Assembly: GCF_026342435.1 (NCBI RefSeq)
Contig: NZ_JAPEMT010000003.1
Location: 744,001 to 808,000 of the forward strand
Direction of reading: 5' to 3'
DNA: 64,000 nucleotides
DNA from: Streptomyces sp. NBC_00237
Lineage (GTDB): Bacteria; Actinomycetota; Actinomycetes; Streptomycetales; Streptomycetaceae
A program made the position numbers and the translations under genes. Below are positions 17,887 through 27,259 of this stretch, one piece after another. Numbering within the stretch: position 1 is the first letter of the stretch; the number at the start of each line of letters is the position of its first letter. Under the pieces are notes generated by a model. That model worked only from the letters and a program-made list of their open reading frames with translations, was not told the origin of the DNA and did not search any database.

Positions 17887-19296
17887 ATGTCGGAATGCCG
17901 TCAGGCGAAATTCGCGGGGCAGGCAGTAGTCGTCGGTGCGGGTATCGCGGGGCTGGTCGCTGCCCGGGTGCTGGCAGACCATTTCGAGAGCGTTGTGGTG
18001 CTGGAAGCAGCGGCGCTGCCGTCGACGCCGACGCCGCGTAGTGGTGTTGCACAGGCCCGGCATCAGCATGGTCTGCTGATCAGCGGTGCGTCCGAACTGC
18101 AGCGTCTCTTTCCTGGGCTGCGTGAGGAACTGACCGCGGACGGGGCACCACTGTTCGACTTCGGGTCACGTGCATCGATGACGGTTGCGGGCTGTCGCCT
18201 TCCCCGTAGACCGATGGATGTGGTGGTGCAGGCATTCTCGCGGGATCTGCTGGAGTGGAGGCTGCGGCAGCGGGTTACGGCGGATACGTCGGTGGACGTA
18301 CGTGACCGGAGCCGGGTCAAGGCACTGTGCTGGGACGACGGTGGCGCGCGCGTCGTCGGGGTCCGCCTGGAGGATGGGCGCATGCTGGACGCGTCCTTGG
18401 TCGTCGATTCGTCCGGGCGGTTCTCCCCGCTCCCGGACTGGCTGGGTGACGCAGGCTACCCGCGGCCTGCGCAGCAGGTCACCGACGCAGACCTCGTCTA
18501 TGCGACCAGGACCGTGGCGGCTCCGACGCAGGACTTCGACGCGCTGTTCCAGCCGTACGAGGCACCTGAGCAGCCGCGCGGTGGGTTCGCCGCACGGCTG
18601 GAGCACGGCAACTGGCTGGTCACCCTGTTCGGTGCGGGGGGAGACCATCCGCCGGTAGACCCCGACGGCTGGCGGCAGTTCGCCGCGAGCCTGCACAACC
18701 CCGATCTCGACCAGTTGCTCGCCGGTGCCACCCCTGTACCGGGCGGCAGGATCCATGTCTTCCGCCGTACCGAGAACCGCCTCACGCGGTACGACCGGAT
18801 GAGGAAATGGCCGGAGGGGCTCATTGCCCTGGGGGACTCCGTCGGCGCGTTCAATCCGGCCTTCGGACAGGGCATGGCCACCGCCGTGCTCGAAGCCCGG
18901 GTTCTGTCGGACCATCTGGCCCGGGTACGTCGAGGCCGCTCCCGGAGAACCGACGGACTCGCGCGTTCCTTCCAGCAGGACATCGGGCGCATCGCACGCA
19001 AGCAGTGGCTCATGACCGCCAGTGACGACCTTGTCTGGCAATACCGCCGCCAACGCAAGCGGTTGCCTCTCTGGTTGCGACCGGTCCCTTGGTACAAAGG
19101 GCGCCTGTTGCGGATCATGGTGAATGATCCGCGTCTGCACACGCTGTTCATCCACGTCTTCCACATGGTCAAACCTGTTGCGGCACTGGCTGGTCCCAGA
19201 ATTCTCGCCAAAGTCCTCTTCTCCTCGCGCGGTCCCGATGCCCGTGACGGTGTCACGGGCCAACGGCCGGCCCGCCGGGCCGACGCGAAGGTGTAG
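17887..19296 (+). CDS. FAD-dependent monooxygenase (cluster gene 1)
   Basis: This 469-residue flavoprotein has an N-terminal Rossmann fold VVVGAGIAGLVAARVLADHF (GxGxxG, residues 18-23), a second FAD motif VVDSSGRFSPLPDWL, and the late GDSVGAFNPAFGQGMATAVL (GD motif, near residue 316). This is the layout of aromatic-ring or squalene-epoxidase-like class A monooxygenases and related hydroxylases. The ATG at 17887 has GAGAGG six bases upstream. It is the first gene of the + strand terpene/NRPS set and likely hydroxylates or epoxidises an intermediate. The electron donor is presumably NAD(P)H. Confidence 0.85.
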   Translation: MSECRQAKFAGQAVVVGAGIAGLVAARVLADHFESVVVLEAAALPSTPTPRSGVAQARHQHGLLISGASELQRLFPGLREELTADGAPLFDFGSRASMTVAGCRLPRRPMDVVVQAFSRDLLEWRLRQRVTADTSVDVRDRSRVKALCWDDGGARVVGVRLEDGRMLDASLVVDSSGRFSPLPDWLGDAGYPRPAQQVTDADLVYATRTVAAPTQDFDALFQPYEAPEQPRGGFAARLEHGNWLVTLFGAGGDHPPVDPDGWRQFAASLHNPDLDQLLAGATPVPGGRIHVFRRTENRLTRYDRMRKWPEGLIALGDSVGAFNPAFGQGMATAVLEARVLSDHLARVRRGRSRRTDGLARSFQQDIGRIARKQWLMTASDDLVWQYRRQRKRLPLWLRPVPWYKGRLLRIMVNDPRLHTLFIHVFHMVKPVAALAGPRILAKVLFSSRGPDARDGVTGQRPARRADAKV

Positions 19297-19491
19297 GCGA
19301 ACTCGTTGGCCGATTTCCGTTCGGGGGATTCCGTGATTCTTGTAAATCGGCTCATGTGATGAGCCCAATCAAGGTCAGCGTGCCGAATCAGGTGTAATGG
19401 TCCATTTTGCTGGACAGGACTGTCGAGGCACTTTCGGAGATCGAACCGTGGGTGCCGACGTTCAGGTAAGTGCGCACAGAGGAGTGATGCA

Positions 19492-20040
19492 GTGACCACC
19501 GATGCTATTCTGCGAAAATATGACCTGATCTTCGATCGGCTCGATGCCGACGGAAGCGGAGTCCTCGAATTCGCCGACTGCGAGCGCATGGGGGAGGAAG
19601 TCATCCGCTCAGGACACGTACCGGCGGACTCCGCCAAAGCCACCGCGCTGTTCAGCGCCTACCGCGAGGGGTGGGACCGCCTCGTGGCAGCCGCCGACGC
19701 AGACGGCGACGGGCGGATCACCCGTGAGGAGTTCCGGGCCGCCATGACCGACACCCTGGGGCGCCGGGAGCAGGTGGTCTCCGGATGCCGGGCGGTGCTG
19801 GACGCCGAATTCTCGGCCATCGACAAGGACGACGACGGACTCGTTCCGGTCGCCGACTTCCAGCGCTACCTGGAGGCTCTGGGTTCCAGCCCGGAAGAGG
19901 CAGCGGCCACGTGTTCCCTGATGGACGCGAACCACGACGGGCAGGTCTCCCGGAACGAGTTCCACGCGGGCTGGGAGCAGTACCTGCTCAGCGACGAACT
20001 CTCCGAGGCGGGCAGCAGCTTCCTCGGAAGCCTCGCCTGA
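19492..20040 (+). CDS. EF-hand calcium-binding protein (calerythrin-like)
   Basis: This 182-residue soluble protein has a GTG start behind GAGGAG. Four loops of the EF-hand kind are visible: DADGSGVLEFAD, DADGDGRITREE, DKDDDGLVPVAD and DANHDGQVSRNE. Loops 1, 2 and 4 look strongly Ca-competent with D-x-D/N-x-G and a 12th acidic residue or near equivalent; loops 1 and 3 end in Asp instead of Glu. Length and four-hand layout match bacterial calerythrin/sarcoplasmic-type proteins. It sits between the flavoenzyme and the NRPS genes. Its role in the pathway is unknown; Ca buffering or regulation is possible. Confidence 0.88.
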   Translation: MTTDAILRKYDLIFDRLDADGSGVLEFADCERMGEEVIRSGHVPADSAKATALFSAYREGWDRLVAAADADGDGRITREEFRAAMTDTLGRREQVVSGCRAVLDAEFSAIDKDDDGLVPVADFQRYLEALGSSPEEAAATCSLMDANHDGQVSRNEFHAGWEQYLLSDELSEAGSSFLGSLA

Positions 20041-20628
20041 CCGACATCCCGCCCCGCCTCGCGTGATCCTCCCATCACCGGGATGCCGCGCCCGCAGGCC
20101 GTAGGCAGGGGTGCGCAGTTCGTCCGCCCCCTGCCACGGCGTTGCCTGCCGGGGGCGGGCTCAGCGTGATGCCGTTCGACTACGGGCTGACCTGCCACGG
20201 CTTGCCCGCCGGGGGCGGGCCTGTGAACGACAGACGCCCGGCCGTGCAGTTGGCTCTTCCGTCCGGAAGACGGTCCGGCAAGGCTCGCGAGATCAGCTCC
20301 CGGCGCGTAGATGTCCGCCCCGCCGGTGAGAGCTGCCGCTGGCGCCCTCACGAATCCTGCAGGGCCGTGCTCGTCCGGCGTGGTGCCGCGCTGCGCTCTG
20401 CCTCCGGATTTCTGCAAAAGATTCCCGCAGTGCAGCAATGCGCATTCTCGCATTCTGTGATCGATGGAAATATTCGTTCAGTGCCTACGGGAAGATATTT
20501 TGAATCCGGTGTTTGCCGCGCCGATCGCCCCGGGAATCAGTCTGAACGAAGCTTCTGGATCACTGATTTCAATTCGAATCCTCTAGGCTTCTCTGTCGAA
20601 TAAGCCGATCGTTATTTCCGGGAGAAAA
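20041..20628. promoter_or_regulatory. 588-bp leader of the NRPS gene, with AT-rich end
   Basis: No gene is recognised. The last 200 bp are markedly AT-rich for this genome (for example AAATATTCG, GAAGATATTTTGAATCC, TTCAATTCGAATCC), as expected for a regulated promoter of the 4.4-kb NRPS gene. A 30-bp imperfect repeat lies near its start. Confidence 0.5.
20130..20220. repeat. Two imperfect 30-bp direct repeats upstream of NRPS
   Basis: CCTGCCACGGCGTTGCCTGC followed by CGGGGGCGGGC (20130-20160) recurs as CCTGCCACGGCTTGCCCGCC followed by GGGGGCGGGC (20191-20220). The 61-bp start-to-start spacing is close to six helical turns, so both copies face the same side of the DNA. They may be regulator sites or chance GC repeats. 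Confidence 0.5.
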
Positions 20629-23600
20629 GTGACCGATATTCTCGAATCGAGCGAGGTTATTCCTGGGATCTCGCTCGCAGAACGCGACACCACTTTGTGG
20701 CAGCTGCTGTGTGAGCGTGCGGAAGAACTGCCCGGCGCCATGGCGGTGATTGATTCCTCGCAGACCCTGACCTACGCCCAGCTCGTGGCCGAAGCCTCCA
20801 CGCTGGCCCGATGCCTGCGTGCGGGCGGCATCGGCCCAGGGGATTCTGTGGCCTGCGCGGTTCCGCGCGGCGTGCGGGCCGTGGTCGCGCAGTTGGCGGT
20901 GTTCGCGGCCGAAGCGGTGTACGTGCCGGTGTCTGCCGATGATCCGCCGGACCGGCTCCGTGCCCTGCTGGACGGGGTCGCTGCGCGGCGTGTGCTCACC
21001 CTGTCCTGCCAGCGCCTGCCCGACGGCGTCGACCGCATCGACATGGACGCGCCGATGCAGCCCCCCGGCGGTGCGGGTCTCGCGAAGTCAGGGCGCCTGC
21101 CAGGCCCTTCGCCTGAGATGCGTGCGTACATCATCCATACGTCGGGCACCTCAGGTAGGCCCAAACCGGTCGCGGTCACGCACCGGGCGATCGCGCACAC
21201 CATGCGTGCCCATGCCCGCCGTTTCGCGGAGCCGGTCCGGTGCATGGCGGTGGTGTCGCCGATGACGACGGACGCGTCGCTGCCGGGCATCTGGTGGCCG
21301 CTGCTGGCGGGCGGCACGGTGTGGCTGGCGCCGACGGACGCGCAGCAGACGGTGAACGATCTCGCCGCGCAACTGGGCAGCGGTCAGGTCAGCCATGTGC
21401 TGCTCACGCCGTCGCTGTACGGGGCGGTCCTGCCGCTCCTGGAGGGCCCGTCGCCGCACCTGCGGCAGGTCGTGGTGGGCGGTGAGCCGTGCCCGAGCGA
21501 GCTGGCCGCCGATCACCACCGCAGGATGCCGGGTGTGGAGCTGGTCAACGCCTACGGGCCCACGGAGGCGGCGGTCTGGTGCACGGCCGCCGTGCTGCGG
21601 CCCGGGGAGCCCGTCACGGCCGGTACCGCGCTGCCGGGTACGCCCGTCCTGGTGATCGGCGCCAACGGCCAGCCGGTTCCGGCTGGTGAGACCGGCGAGG
21701 TGTGCGTTGCGGGTGCCGGACTGGCGCAGGGCTATGCCGCGGACACCGAGCTGACGGCTTCGCGTTTCGTGGCTCTCCCGAGCGACGGACGCCGGCGTAT
21801 GTACCGCACCGGTGATCTCGGCCGGTTCGACGGTCACGGCAGGCTGGAGCTGCTGGGCCGGAAGGACGCCCAGGTGAAGGTGCGCGGATTTCGCGTGGAG
21901 CCCGAGGGCGTCGGCCGGGTGCTGCAGGACATGCCCGGGGTACGGGACGCCACCGTCGGTGTCCACGAAGGCCGCCTGGTCGCCCACGTGGTCCCGCGGT
22001 GGGACGAACAGAGCGCGGCCCGGCAGCTGCACGAGACCTGGGACGAGCTCTTCAGCAGCCTGGACTTCCGTGACGAGCGCGCCGGGTGGACCAGCAGCTA
22101 CACCGGAGCGCAGCTTCCGGACGCGGAGATGGACGAGTGGATCGACGCCACGGTGCGCCTGGCGACCGAGACCGGCCGCCCCAGCAGTCTGCTCGACCTG
22201 GGATGCGGTTCGGGCATGATCCTGACCCGCCTGGCCGGTACGGCGGCACGCGTCGTGGGGGTGGACGTCTCCGCCGAGTCCCTCGCCGCCGTGCGTGCCC
22301 GGCTCGACGCCATGGGACTGTCCGGCGTGGAGCTGCGGCAGGGCGATGTGACCAGTGCACGCGACGTCACGGGAATGGATCTCGTGCTGTGCAACTCGGT
22401 CGTGCCGTACCTGCATTCGGCGGCCCATCTGGAGCGGGCCGTGGCCGGCGCGCTGGGGGCAGTCGCGCCCGGGGGGCGGGTGGTGTTCGGGGACGTGAAG
22501 GACCGTACGGTGCAGGACGCCTTCCACGCGTCTGTCGTGCTGGACGGGGCGGACGACGGCGAGGGTGTCGAGGTGCTGCGCACGCGGTGGCGGCGCCGGG
22601 TGGCGTGCGATCCGTATCTGCTGGTGGACCCGCGCTGGTTCACCCGCTGCGGAGTGCCGTATGCCGAGGTGCGACCGCGCACAGGGCTCGCCCGCAACGA
22701 GATGAACGACTTCCGCTTCGACGCCGTCCTTGTGCCCCGGGCGCCTGGTGGTGTCGTCGAGGTGGAGCAGTGGCACTCCTGGCCCAAGAGCTTGGAGGGG
22801 ATGCGGGAACTGCTGGAGGCGGAGCCGGGCCCGGTGGGAGTCCTGCGGGTGCCCAACCGCCGTACGGCCGGGGCGTGCGCGGTGCGGGACGTTCTCGCGG
22901 CGGGCAACGGCGGGTTCACCGCCGCCGATCTGCGTGCCCTGGCCGCCCGTGCGGAAGCCGATGCCGTGCACCCCGTGGCCCTGGAGGAACTGGCGGCGGA
23001 CATGGGCAGGCCGGTGCGCCTGTCCCGTGCGGCGGGCTACCGCGACGGCGCGTTCGACGTCGTCTTCCTGCCCGCCGTCCCGCATGGTGCGGACAACGGT
23101 GGCGAGCGGGCGGTCGCGATCCGGTGGCCGCAGCTCGCGTGTGCGGACGATCTCGTCTCGGCCCCCCTGCACCGGCACGTCCTGGCCCGGGCTTCCGAGG
23201 AACTGCTGCCGGCCCTGCGCCGACACGCCGAGCGGTCTCTGCCCGAGCACGAGCGGCCCAGTCGGTACGTCCTGCTGGCCGAGCTTCCCCTGGGCGCCAA
23301 CGGCAAGCTCGACCGGGCCGCCCTTCCCGCACCGTCCACCGAGCGACCCGCGATGTCCACGCCCTACCGGGCACCTCAGTCGCCGGTCGAGGAGACCCTC
23401 ACCGGAATCCTGGCGAATGTGCTGGAGCTCGACCGGGTGGGCATGGACGACGACTTCGTGGAGCTGGGCGGTGACTCGCTGAGGGCGGTGCGGGCCGCCA
23501 CGCAGATCGGTGCAGCCGTCGGCCGTGACGTCCCGTCCCGCTCCGTACTGGAACATCCCACCGCAGCCCGGCTGAGTGCCTACCTGGCCGATACGGCGAA

Positions 23601-25014
23601 GGGGGTGCCGGGGCAGCGGGCTGCGTCCACCGCAGACGTCCTGACGGACATCGGCCCGGACGGCGTCCGGCTGGCCGCGGGACCCACGCACCAGTTCCTG
23701 CGGGTCAACGACGACCGGGCCGGCGGGATCCTGCCCAGCCACGGGCCGCGCTTCTCGCTGGAATGCCACTACCGCATCCATGGTCCCCTCGACGTCCGGG
23801 CGTTGTCGACGGCTGTGGACCGGCTCGTGGCCCATCAGCCCGCACTGCGGACCGCCGTGCAGCTGACGGGCGAGCCGGGTGAACTCCACCAGACCGTCCA
23901 CCCCGCCCCCGAGGGGGTCCTGCGCCACCACTCCGCCGAGGCCCTGGGCTCCCGCAGTCCTTCGCAGTTCCTGGCCGTGCTGGACGCCGCCGATCCCCTC
24001 GACGCCGCCGCTGGGCACGTCTTCACCGCGACCCTGCTCACCGCCGGACCGCACGATCACCTGCTGGGCCTGCGCCTGCATCACCTCACCTCCGACGGCT
24101 GGTCCCTCAACCTCGTCGAGCAGCAGCTCTCCACTCTGTACGCGGACGCCGTCGCGGGCCGCACCAGCACGCTGCCCGCGACCGACTACCAGGCCCTGAA
24201 CGCACCGGAGGAACCGCGCGCCGACGACCTCGCCTTCTGGACGCGACGGCTCGACAGTGCTCGCCCCGGCCTGCTGATCCCACCCGCCCACCTGCGTGCC
24301 CACACCGATGTTCACGATGCGCTGCTGCGGACGCGGCGCATCCCGGCAGCCACCGCCACCGCGTTCCGGGAGCTGGCCCGCACCGAGCGCGTGACCCCGG
24401 CCAGCGCCCTGTACGCACTGTTCGCCGCCCTCGTGGCAGCCGACACCGGGCAGGACGAAACACTCCTGCTCGCGGTCAGCGCCGCCCACCCGGGAGACAC
24501 CGCCCACACCGCCGGTCTCTACGCCCAAGCGGTCCCCGTACGCCATCACGTTTCCAGGGAACCGGCGCTGACGGTACGTCAGGCATTGCGTTCCGCAGAC
24601 ACGGATCTCCAGCAGGCACTGCGGCACGACAGCGCCTCCTTGCTCACCCTGGCAGGGATCCACCCGCCGATCGGCGAGCTCTTCGCCGCCTCCCAGTTCG
24701 TCTTCTACGACTACCTGCCGCCCGTCGAAGGACTGCGCCTGACCGGCTGCGCCGTCGAGCGCACCGACCAGCTCGACCCCGCCTTCACCGGACAGCTCTT
24801 CCAACTGCCCTGCGACCTGGGCCTGCTGGCCCGGGAGAGCGGCGACGCACTGGATCTGGCCGTCATCTTCGACCCCGCCTACGCCCCACCGCACTACGCC
24901 GAGAACCTGCTCGCCCGCCTCGCGGACGCGCTCGACACCCTGGCCGAATCCGCCGCCGACCGCCCGTGGAAGGGCCTGGTCCCCGCCGATTCCTGGCTCG
25001 CCGGCCTGCACTGA
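20629..25014 (+). CDS. One-module NRPS, A(MT)-T-C
   Basis: This 1461-residue synthetase starts at a GTG behind GGGAGAA. The adenylation core has IIHTSGTSGRPKPVAVTH (A3, near 167), NAYGPTE (A5, near 306), MYRTGDLGRF (A7) and GRKDAQVKVRGFRVEP (A8, near 410). It is interrupted by a class I methyltransferase (LDLGCGSGMILTRLAG, near 521). A10 (LPLGANGKLDR) follows near 890, so the MT splits the A domain as in N-methylating units. A carrier domain follows (FVELGGDSLRAV, near 946), then a C-terminal condensation domain with intact HHLTSDGW (near 1151). No thioesterase is present. By-eye pocket residues read about D-A-P-L-V-G-A-V-W, which I cannot assign. The terminal C domain suggests transfer of the N-methyl-aminoacyl group to a non-carrier-bound acceptor. 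Confidence 0.93.
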   Translation: MTDILESSEVIPGISLAERDTTLWQLLCERAEELPGAMAVIDSSQTLTYAQLVAEASTLARCLRAGGIGPGDSVACAVPRGVRAVVAQLAVFAAEAVYVPVSADDPPDRLRALLDGVAARRVLTLSCQRLPDGVDRIDMDAPMQPPGGAGLAKSGRLPGPSPEMRAYIIHTSGTSGRPKPVAVTHRAIAHTMRAHARRFAEPVRCMAVVSPMTTDASLPGIWWPLLAGGTVWLAPTDAQQTVNDLAAQLGSGQVSHVLLTPSLYGAVLPLLEGPSPHLRQVVVGGEPCPSELAADHHRRMPGVELVNAYGPTEAAVWCTAAVLRPGEPVTAGTALPGTPVLVIGANGQPVPAGETGEVCVAGAGLAQGYAADTELTASRFVALPSDGRRRMYRTGDLGRFDGHGRLELLGRKDAQVKVRGFRVEPEGVGRVLQDMPGVRDATVGVHEGRLVAHVVPRWDEQSAARQLHETWDELFSSLDFRDERAGWTSSYTGAQLPDAEMDEWIDATVRLATETGRPSSLLDLGCGSGMILTRLAGTAARVVGVDVSAESLAAVRARLDAMGLSGVELRQGDVTSARDVTGMDLVLCNSVVPYLHSAAHLERAVAGALGAVAPGGRVVFGDVKDRTVQDAFHASVVLDGADDGEGVEVLRTRWRRRVACDPYLLVDPRWFTRCGVPYAEVRPRTGLARNEMNDFRFDAVLVPRAPGGVVEVEQWHSWPKSLEGMRELLEAEPGPVGVLRVPNRRTAGACAVRDVLAAGNGGFTAADLRALAARAEADAVHPVALEELAADMGRPVRLSRAAGYRDGAFDVVFLPAVPHGADNGGERAVAIRWPQLACADDLVSAPLHRHVLARASEELLPALRRHAERSLPEHERPSRYVLLAELPLGANGKLDRAALPAPSTERPAMSTPYRAPQSPVEETLTGILANVLELDRVGMDDDFVELGGDSLRAVRAATQIGAAVGRDVPSRSVLEHPTAARLSAYLADTAKGVPGQRAASTADVLTDIGPDGVRLAAGPTHQFLRVNDDRAGGILPSHGPRFSLECHYRIHGPLDVRALSTAVDRLVAHQPALRTAVQLTGEPGELHQTVHPAPEGVLRHHSAEALGSRSPSQFLAVLDAADPLDAAAGHVFTATLLTAGPHDHLLGLRLHHLTSDGWSLNLVEQQLSTLYADAVAGRTSTLPATDYQALNAPEEPRADDLAFWTRRLDSARPGLLIPPAHLRAHTDVHDALLRTRRIPAATATAFRELARTERVTPASALYALFAALVAADTGQDETLLLAVSAAHPGDTAHTAGLYAQAVPVRHHVSREPALTVRQALRSADTDLQQALRHDSASLLTLAGIHPPIGELFAASQFVFYDYLPPVEGLRLTGCAVERTDQLDPAFTGQLFQLPCDLGLLARESGDALDLAVIFDPAYAPPHYAENLLARLADALDTLAESAADRPWKGLVPADSWLAGLH

Positions 25015-25246
25015 CCGACCCGCGCCGACGCGCACTGCGGCGGCCTTTCCGGGCGGGTGCCCGGTGCCCCCGACGACCATGGCTGCCCGGCTGGGACTCC
25101 TGCACCGGCCGAGCCTTCCTCACCACTGATCTGCCCGCGTGCCCGTGCCGTGTCCGAGCCATGCCCTACCCCCGGGCGCGCGCTCCTCGTACCCCTGCTT
25201 GCTCCATCAGGGCGTCACCCGCCCTCCACTCCGTAAGGACACATCC

Positions 25247-26005
25247 ATGCTCACTGCCCACGACGAACGCCGCGAGGCCAAGATCGCCGGATGGATCGGG
25301 ATCGCCATGGTGGCGCTCTTCCTGGTCCCCCTGCCCTTCGTCCGCAACCCGCTCAGCCGCCCCTTCCCGTACTGGAGCGACTCCTCCGACAGCATCGGCA
25401 CCTGGTTCGCCCAGAACCCCTCGATCTCCGGCTACACCATCGACATCGCCTTCGGACTGCTCTTCATCTGGTTCGCAGCCGGACTCAAGCGCTGGCTCAC
25501 CGCCCCCGGCCGGGCACCGCTGCAGGCCGAACTCCTCATCCCCACCGCCCTGTCGGTCGGCATCTGCTGGATGATGTCCAACGCCGCGTTCCTGCTCGGC
25601 CCGGTCGCCGCCGAACGCCCCGACGCCATCAGCAGTGCCTACCTGCACCTCACCTACGACCTGTGCGTCACCTTCGGCTACGCGGGCTCCCTGCCGCTCG
25701 CCCTGTTCTCCTACGCCGCGGGCAGCCTGATCCTGAAGAACACCACGCTGCCCCGCTGGACCGGGTGGACCTCCCACGTCCTGGCCGTGGCCCACTTCGG
25801 ATACTTCTTCAACGTCCTGACCACCAGCGACACCCCCTTCACCCCGTGGGGCTGGGGCAGCTTCGGCTCCTACGTCGGCTTCGCCCTGTGGGCGCTGGTC
25901 CTGTGCACCATGATGATCCGCGCCCCGCGCCCCACCACACAGCCCGCGCAGATCCCCGCGCCTGCCGCACCTGCTGCCGCAGTAGTCGCCGCCCCCACGG
26001 TCTGA
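25247..26005 (+). CDS. Multipass membrane protein of the cluster, unknown family
   Basis: This 252-residue protein has about six hydrophobic helices: IAGWIGIAMVALFLVPLPFV, IDIAFGLLFIWFAAGLKRWL, LIPTALSVGICWMMSNAAFL, LCVTFGYAGSLPLALFSYAA, WTSHVLAVAHFGYFFNVL and FGSYVGFALWALVLCTMMI. A low-complexity Ala/Pro tail follows. The ATG at 25247 has AAGGAC upstream. I do not recognise the family. Its position between NRPS and cyclase suggests export, membrane anchoring or a membrane-embedded enzyme of the pathway. Confidence 0.75.
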   Translation: MLTAHDERREAKIAGWIGIAMVALFLVPLPFVRNPLSRPFPYWSDSSDSIGTWFAQNPSISGYTIDIAFGLLFIWFAAGLKRWLTAPGRAPLQAELLIPTALSVGICWMMSNAAFLLGPVAAERPDAISSAYLHLTYDLCVTFGYAGSLPLALFSYAAGSLILKNTTLPRWTGWTSHVLAVAHFGYFFNVLTTSDTPFTPWGWGSFGSYVGFALWALVLCTMMIRAPRPTTQPAQIPAPAAPAAAVVAAPTV

Positions 26006-26082
26006 CCCTTCCGCAGCGACCCGGCGGGCAGGGCCCGCACAGGCCCGGCCCTGCCCGCCCGCCGACCAGCCCAGGAGATCCC

Positions 26083-27180
26083 GTGACAACCTGCACGCAC
26101 ACCCCGCTCACCGTGCCGCCCCTCTACTGCCCGTTCACCGCACGCCGCTCCCCGCACGCCGAGGCCGTCGACGCCGAGAGCCTCACCTGGATGCAGAACT
26201 TCGACCTCTTCACCGGCGACGCACACCGCGAGTACACCCGCCGCGCCCACGTCGGGAACTTCGTCGGCCTCGGCATCCCCGACGGCCGTGCCGACACCCT
26301 CCTGGCAGGCACCAACTACTGCAACTGGCTCTTCGCCTTCGACGACGCCCTCTGCGACGAAACCCTCGGCGGCACCACCCCGGAAACCCTCGCCCCCTAT
26401 CTCGCCCGCCTCAGCCGGGTCCTGCAGACCCCCGACGCCCCGCTGATGCGCGACGACAAATGGGCCGCCTCCCTCCTCGACATCCGCCGTGCCCTCGACC
26501 GCCAAGGCACACCGGCGCAGGTCTACCGGTGGACCGACCAGGTCGACGCGTACTTCTCCGGCCTGGTCTGGGAAGCAGCCATCCGCCAGAAGCCGCACTC
26601 CGCGAGCCTGGACGATTACCTCATGATGTGGCAGAGCAGCAGCGCCGCCCTGTCCGCGCTCGCCTTCATCGAGATCGCCCAGGACTACGTGCTGACCGCC
26701 GAGGAGTACCACGACCCGCGCATCCACGTCCTGCACGACCTGTGCGTCGCCCTCATCGCCTGGCACAACGACACCACCTCCTACAACAAGGAAGCATTCC
26801 GCGAACAGCACTTCGGCTACCCCGAAGCGATGAACCTCGTCCCCGTCCTCGCCCGCCACCACAACTGCACGCCCCAACAGGCCCTGCGCACCGCCACGTC
26901 GATGCACGACCGGGCCATGCACCGCCTCCACCAGCTCGCCCGGCAGCTCACCGACGGCGACAACCCCCGGCTCGCCCGCTACGCACACGCCCTGACCGAC
27001 TGGGTAGCCGGCAGCCTGCACTGGCACCTCACCAGCGGCCGCTACAACGACCCCAACAACCCCGGCGAAACCGTGGCCCCGCGCATCCAGATGCCCCCCG
27101 TCATCTCCCGGCCCACCAACCTCACGCACCTCAGCCAGCCCCTCACCACGCCCGTCGCCGCCTGGTGGTGGAACGCCTGA
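26083..27180 (+). CDS. Class I terpene cyclase, sesquiterpene-synthase type
   Basis: This 365-residue cyclase starts at a GTG with AGGAGA seven bases upstream. The metal-binding motifs are complete: LFAFDDALCDE (aspartate-rich DDxxxDE, residues 87-93) and HNDTTSYNKE (NSE triad NDxxSxxxE, about residues 228-236). The C-terminal Arg-Tyr pair SGRYND lies near 318. Length fits bacterial sesquiterpene-type cyclases; product chain length cannot be read from sequence. It should ionise a prenyl diphosphate and cyclise it to a hydrocarbon or alcohol for the downstream P450. No prenyltransferase or C-methyltransferase gene adjoins, so substrate comes from elsewhere. Confidence 0.9.
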   Translation: MTTCTHTPLTVPPLYCPFTARRSPHAEAVDAESLTWMQNFDLFTGDAHREYTRRAHVGNFVGLGIPDGRADTLLAGTNYCNWLFAFDDALCDETLGGTTPETLAPYLARLSRVLQTPDAPLMRDDKWAASLLDIRRALDRQGTPAQVYRWTDQVDAYFSGLVWEAAIRQKPHSASLDDYLMMWQSSSAALSALAFIEIAQDYVLTAEEYHDPRIHVLHDLCVALIAWHNDTTSYNKEAFREQHFGYPEAMNLVPVLARHHNCTPQQALRTATSMHDRAMHRLHQLARQLTDGDNPRLARYAHALTDWVAGSLHWHLTSGRYNDPNNPGETVAPRIQMPPVISRPTNLTHLSQPLTTPVAAWWWNA

Positions 27181-27259
27181 CACGCCGTACAGACCAGGCG
27201 CGCCTTCCCACGACACCCAGCGCCGCTCATGTCCCGTCCAGCGCACCGCCAGGAGAACA

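Noticed and set aside
21151..25080. A 1309-codon minus-strand open frame opposite the NRPS gene
   Set aside because: It mirrors the third-position GC bias of the NRPS gene, has a low-complexity translation and no domain; the plus strand has complete NRPS motifs.
26083..27180. 2-methylisoborneol synthase system
   Set aside because: The DDxxCDE-type motif recalls it, but no GPP C-methyltransferase gene is adjacent and the protein lacks the long Pro-rich N-terminus of that synthase.
25291..27180. A 629-codon fusion of a leader and the terpene cyclase
   Set aside because: The first half is the out-of-frame shadow of the membrane protein gene; the GTG at 26083 with AGGAGA is the sensible cyclase start.
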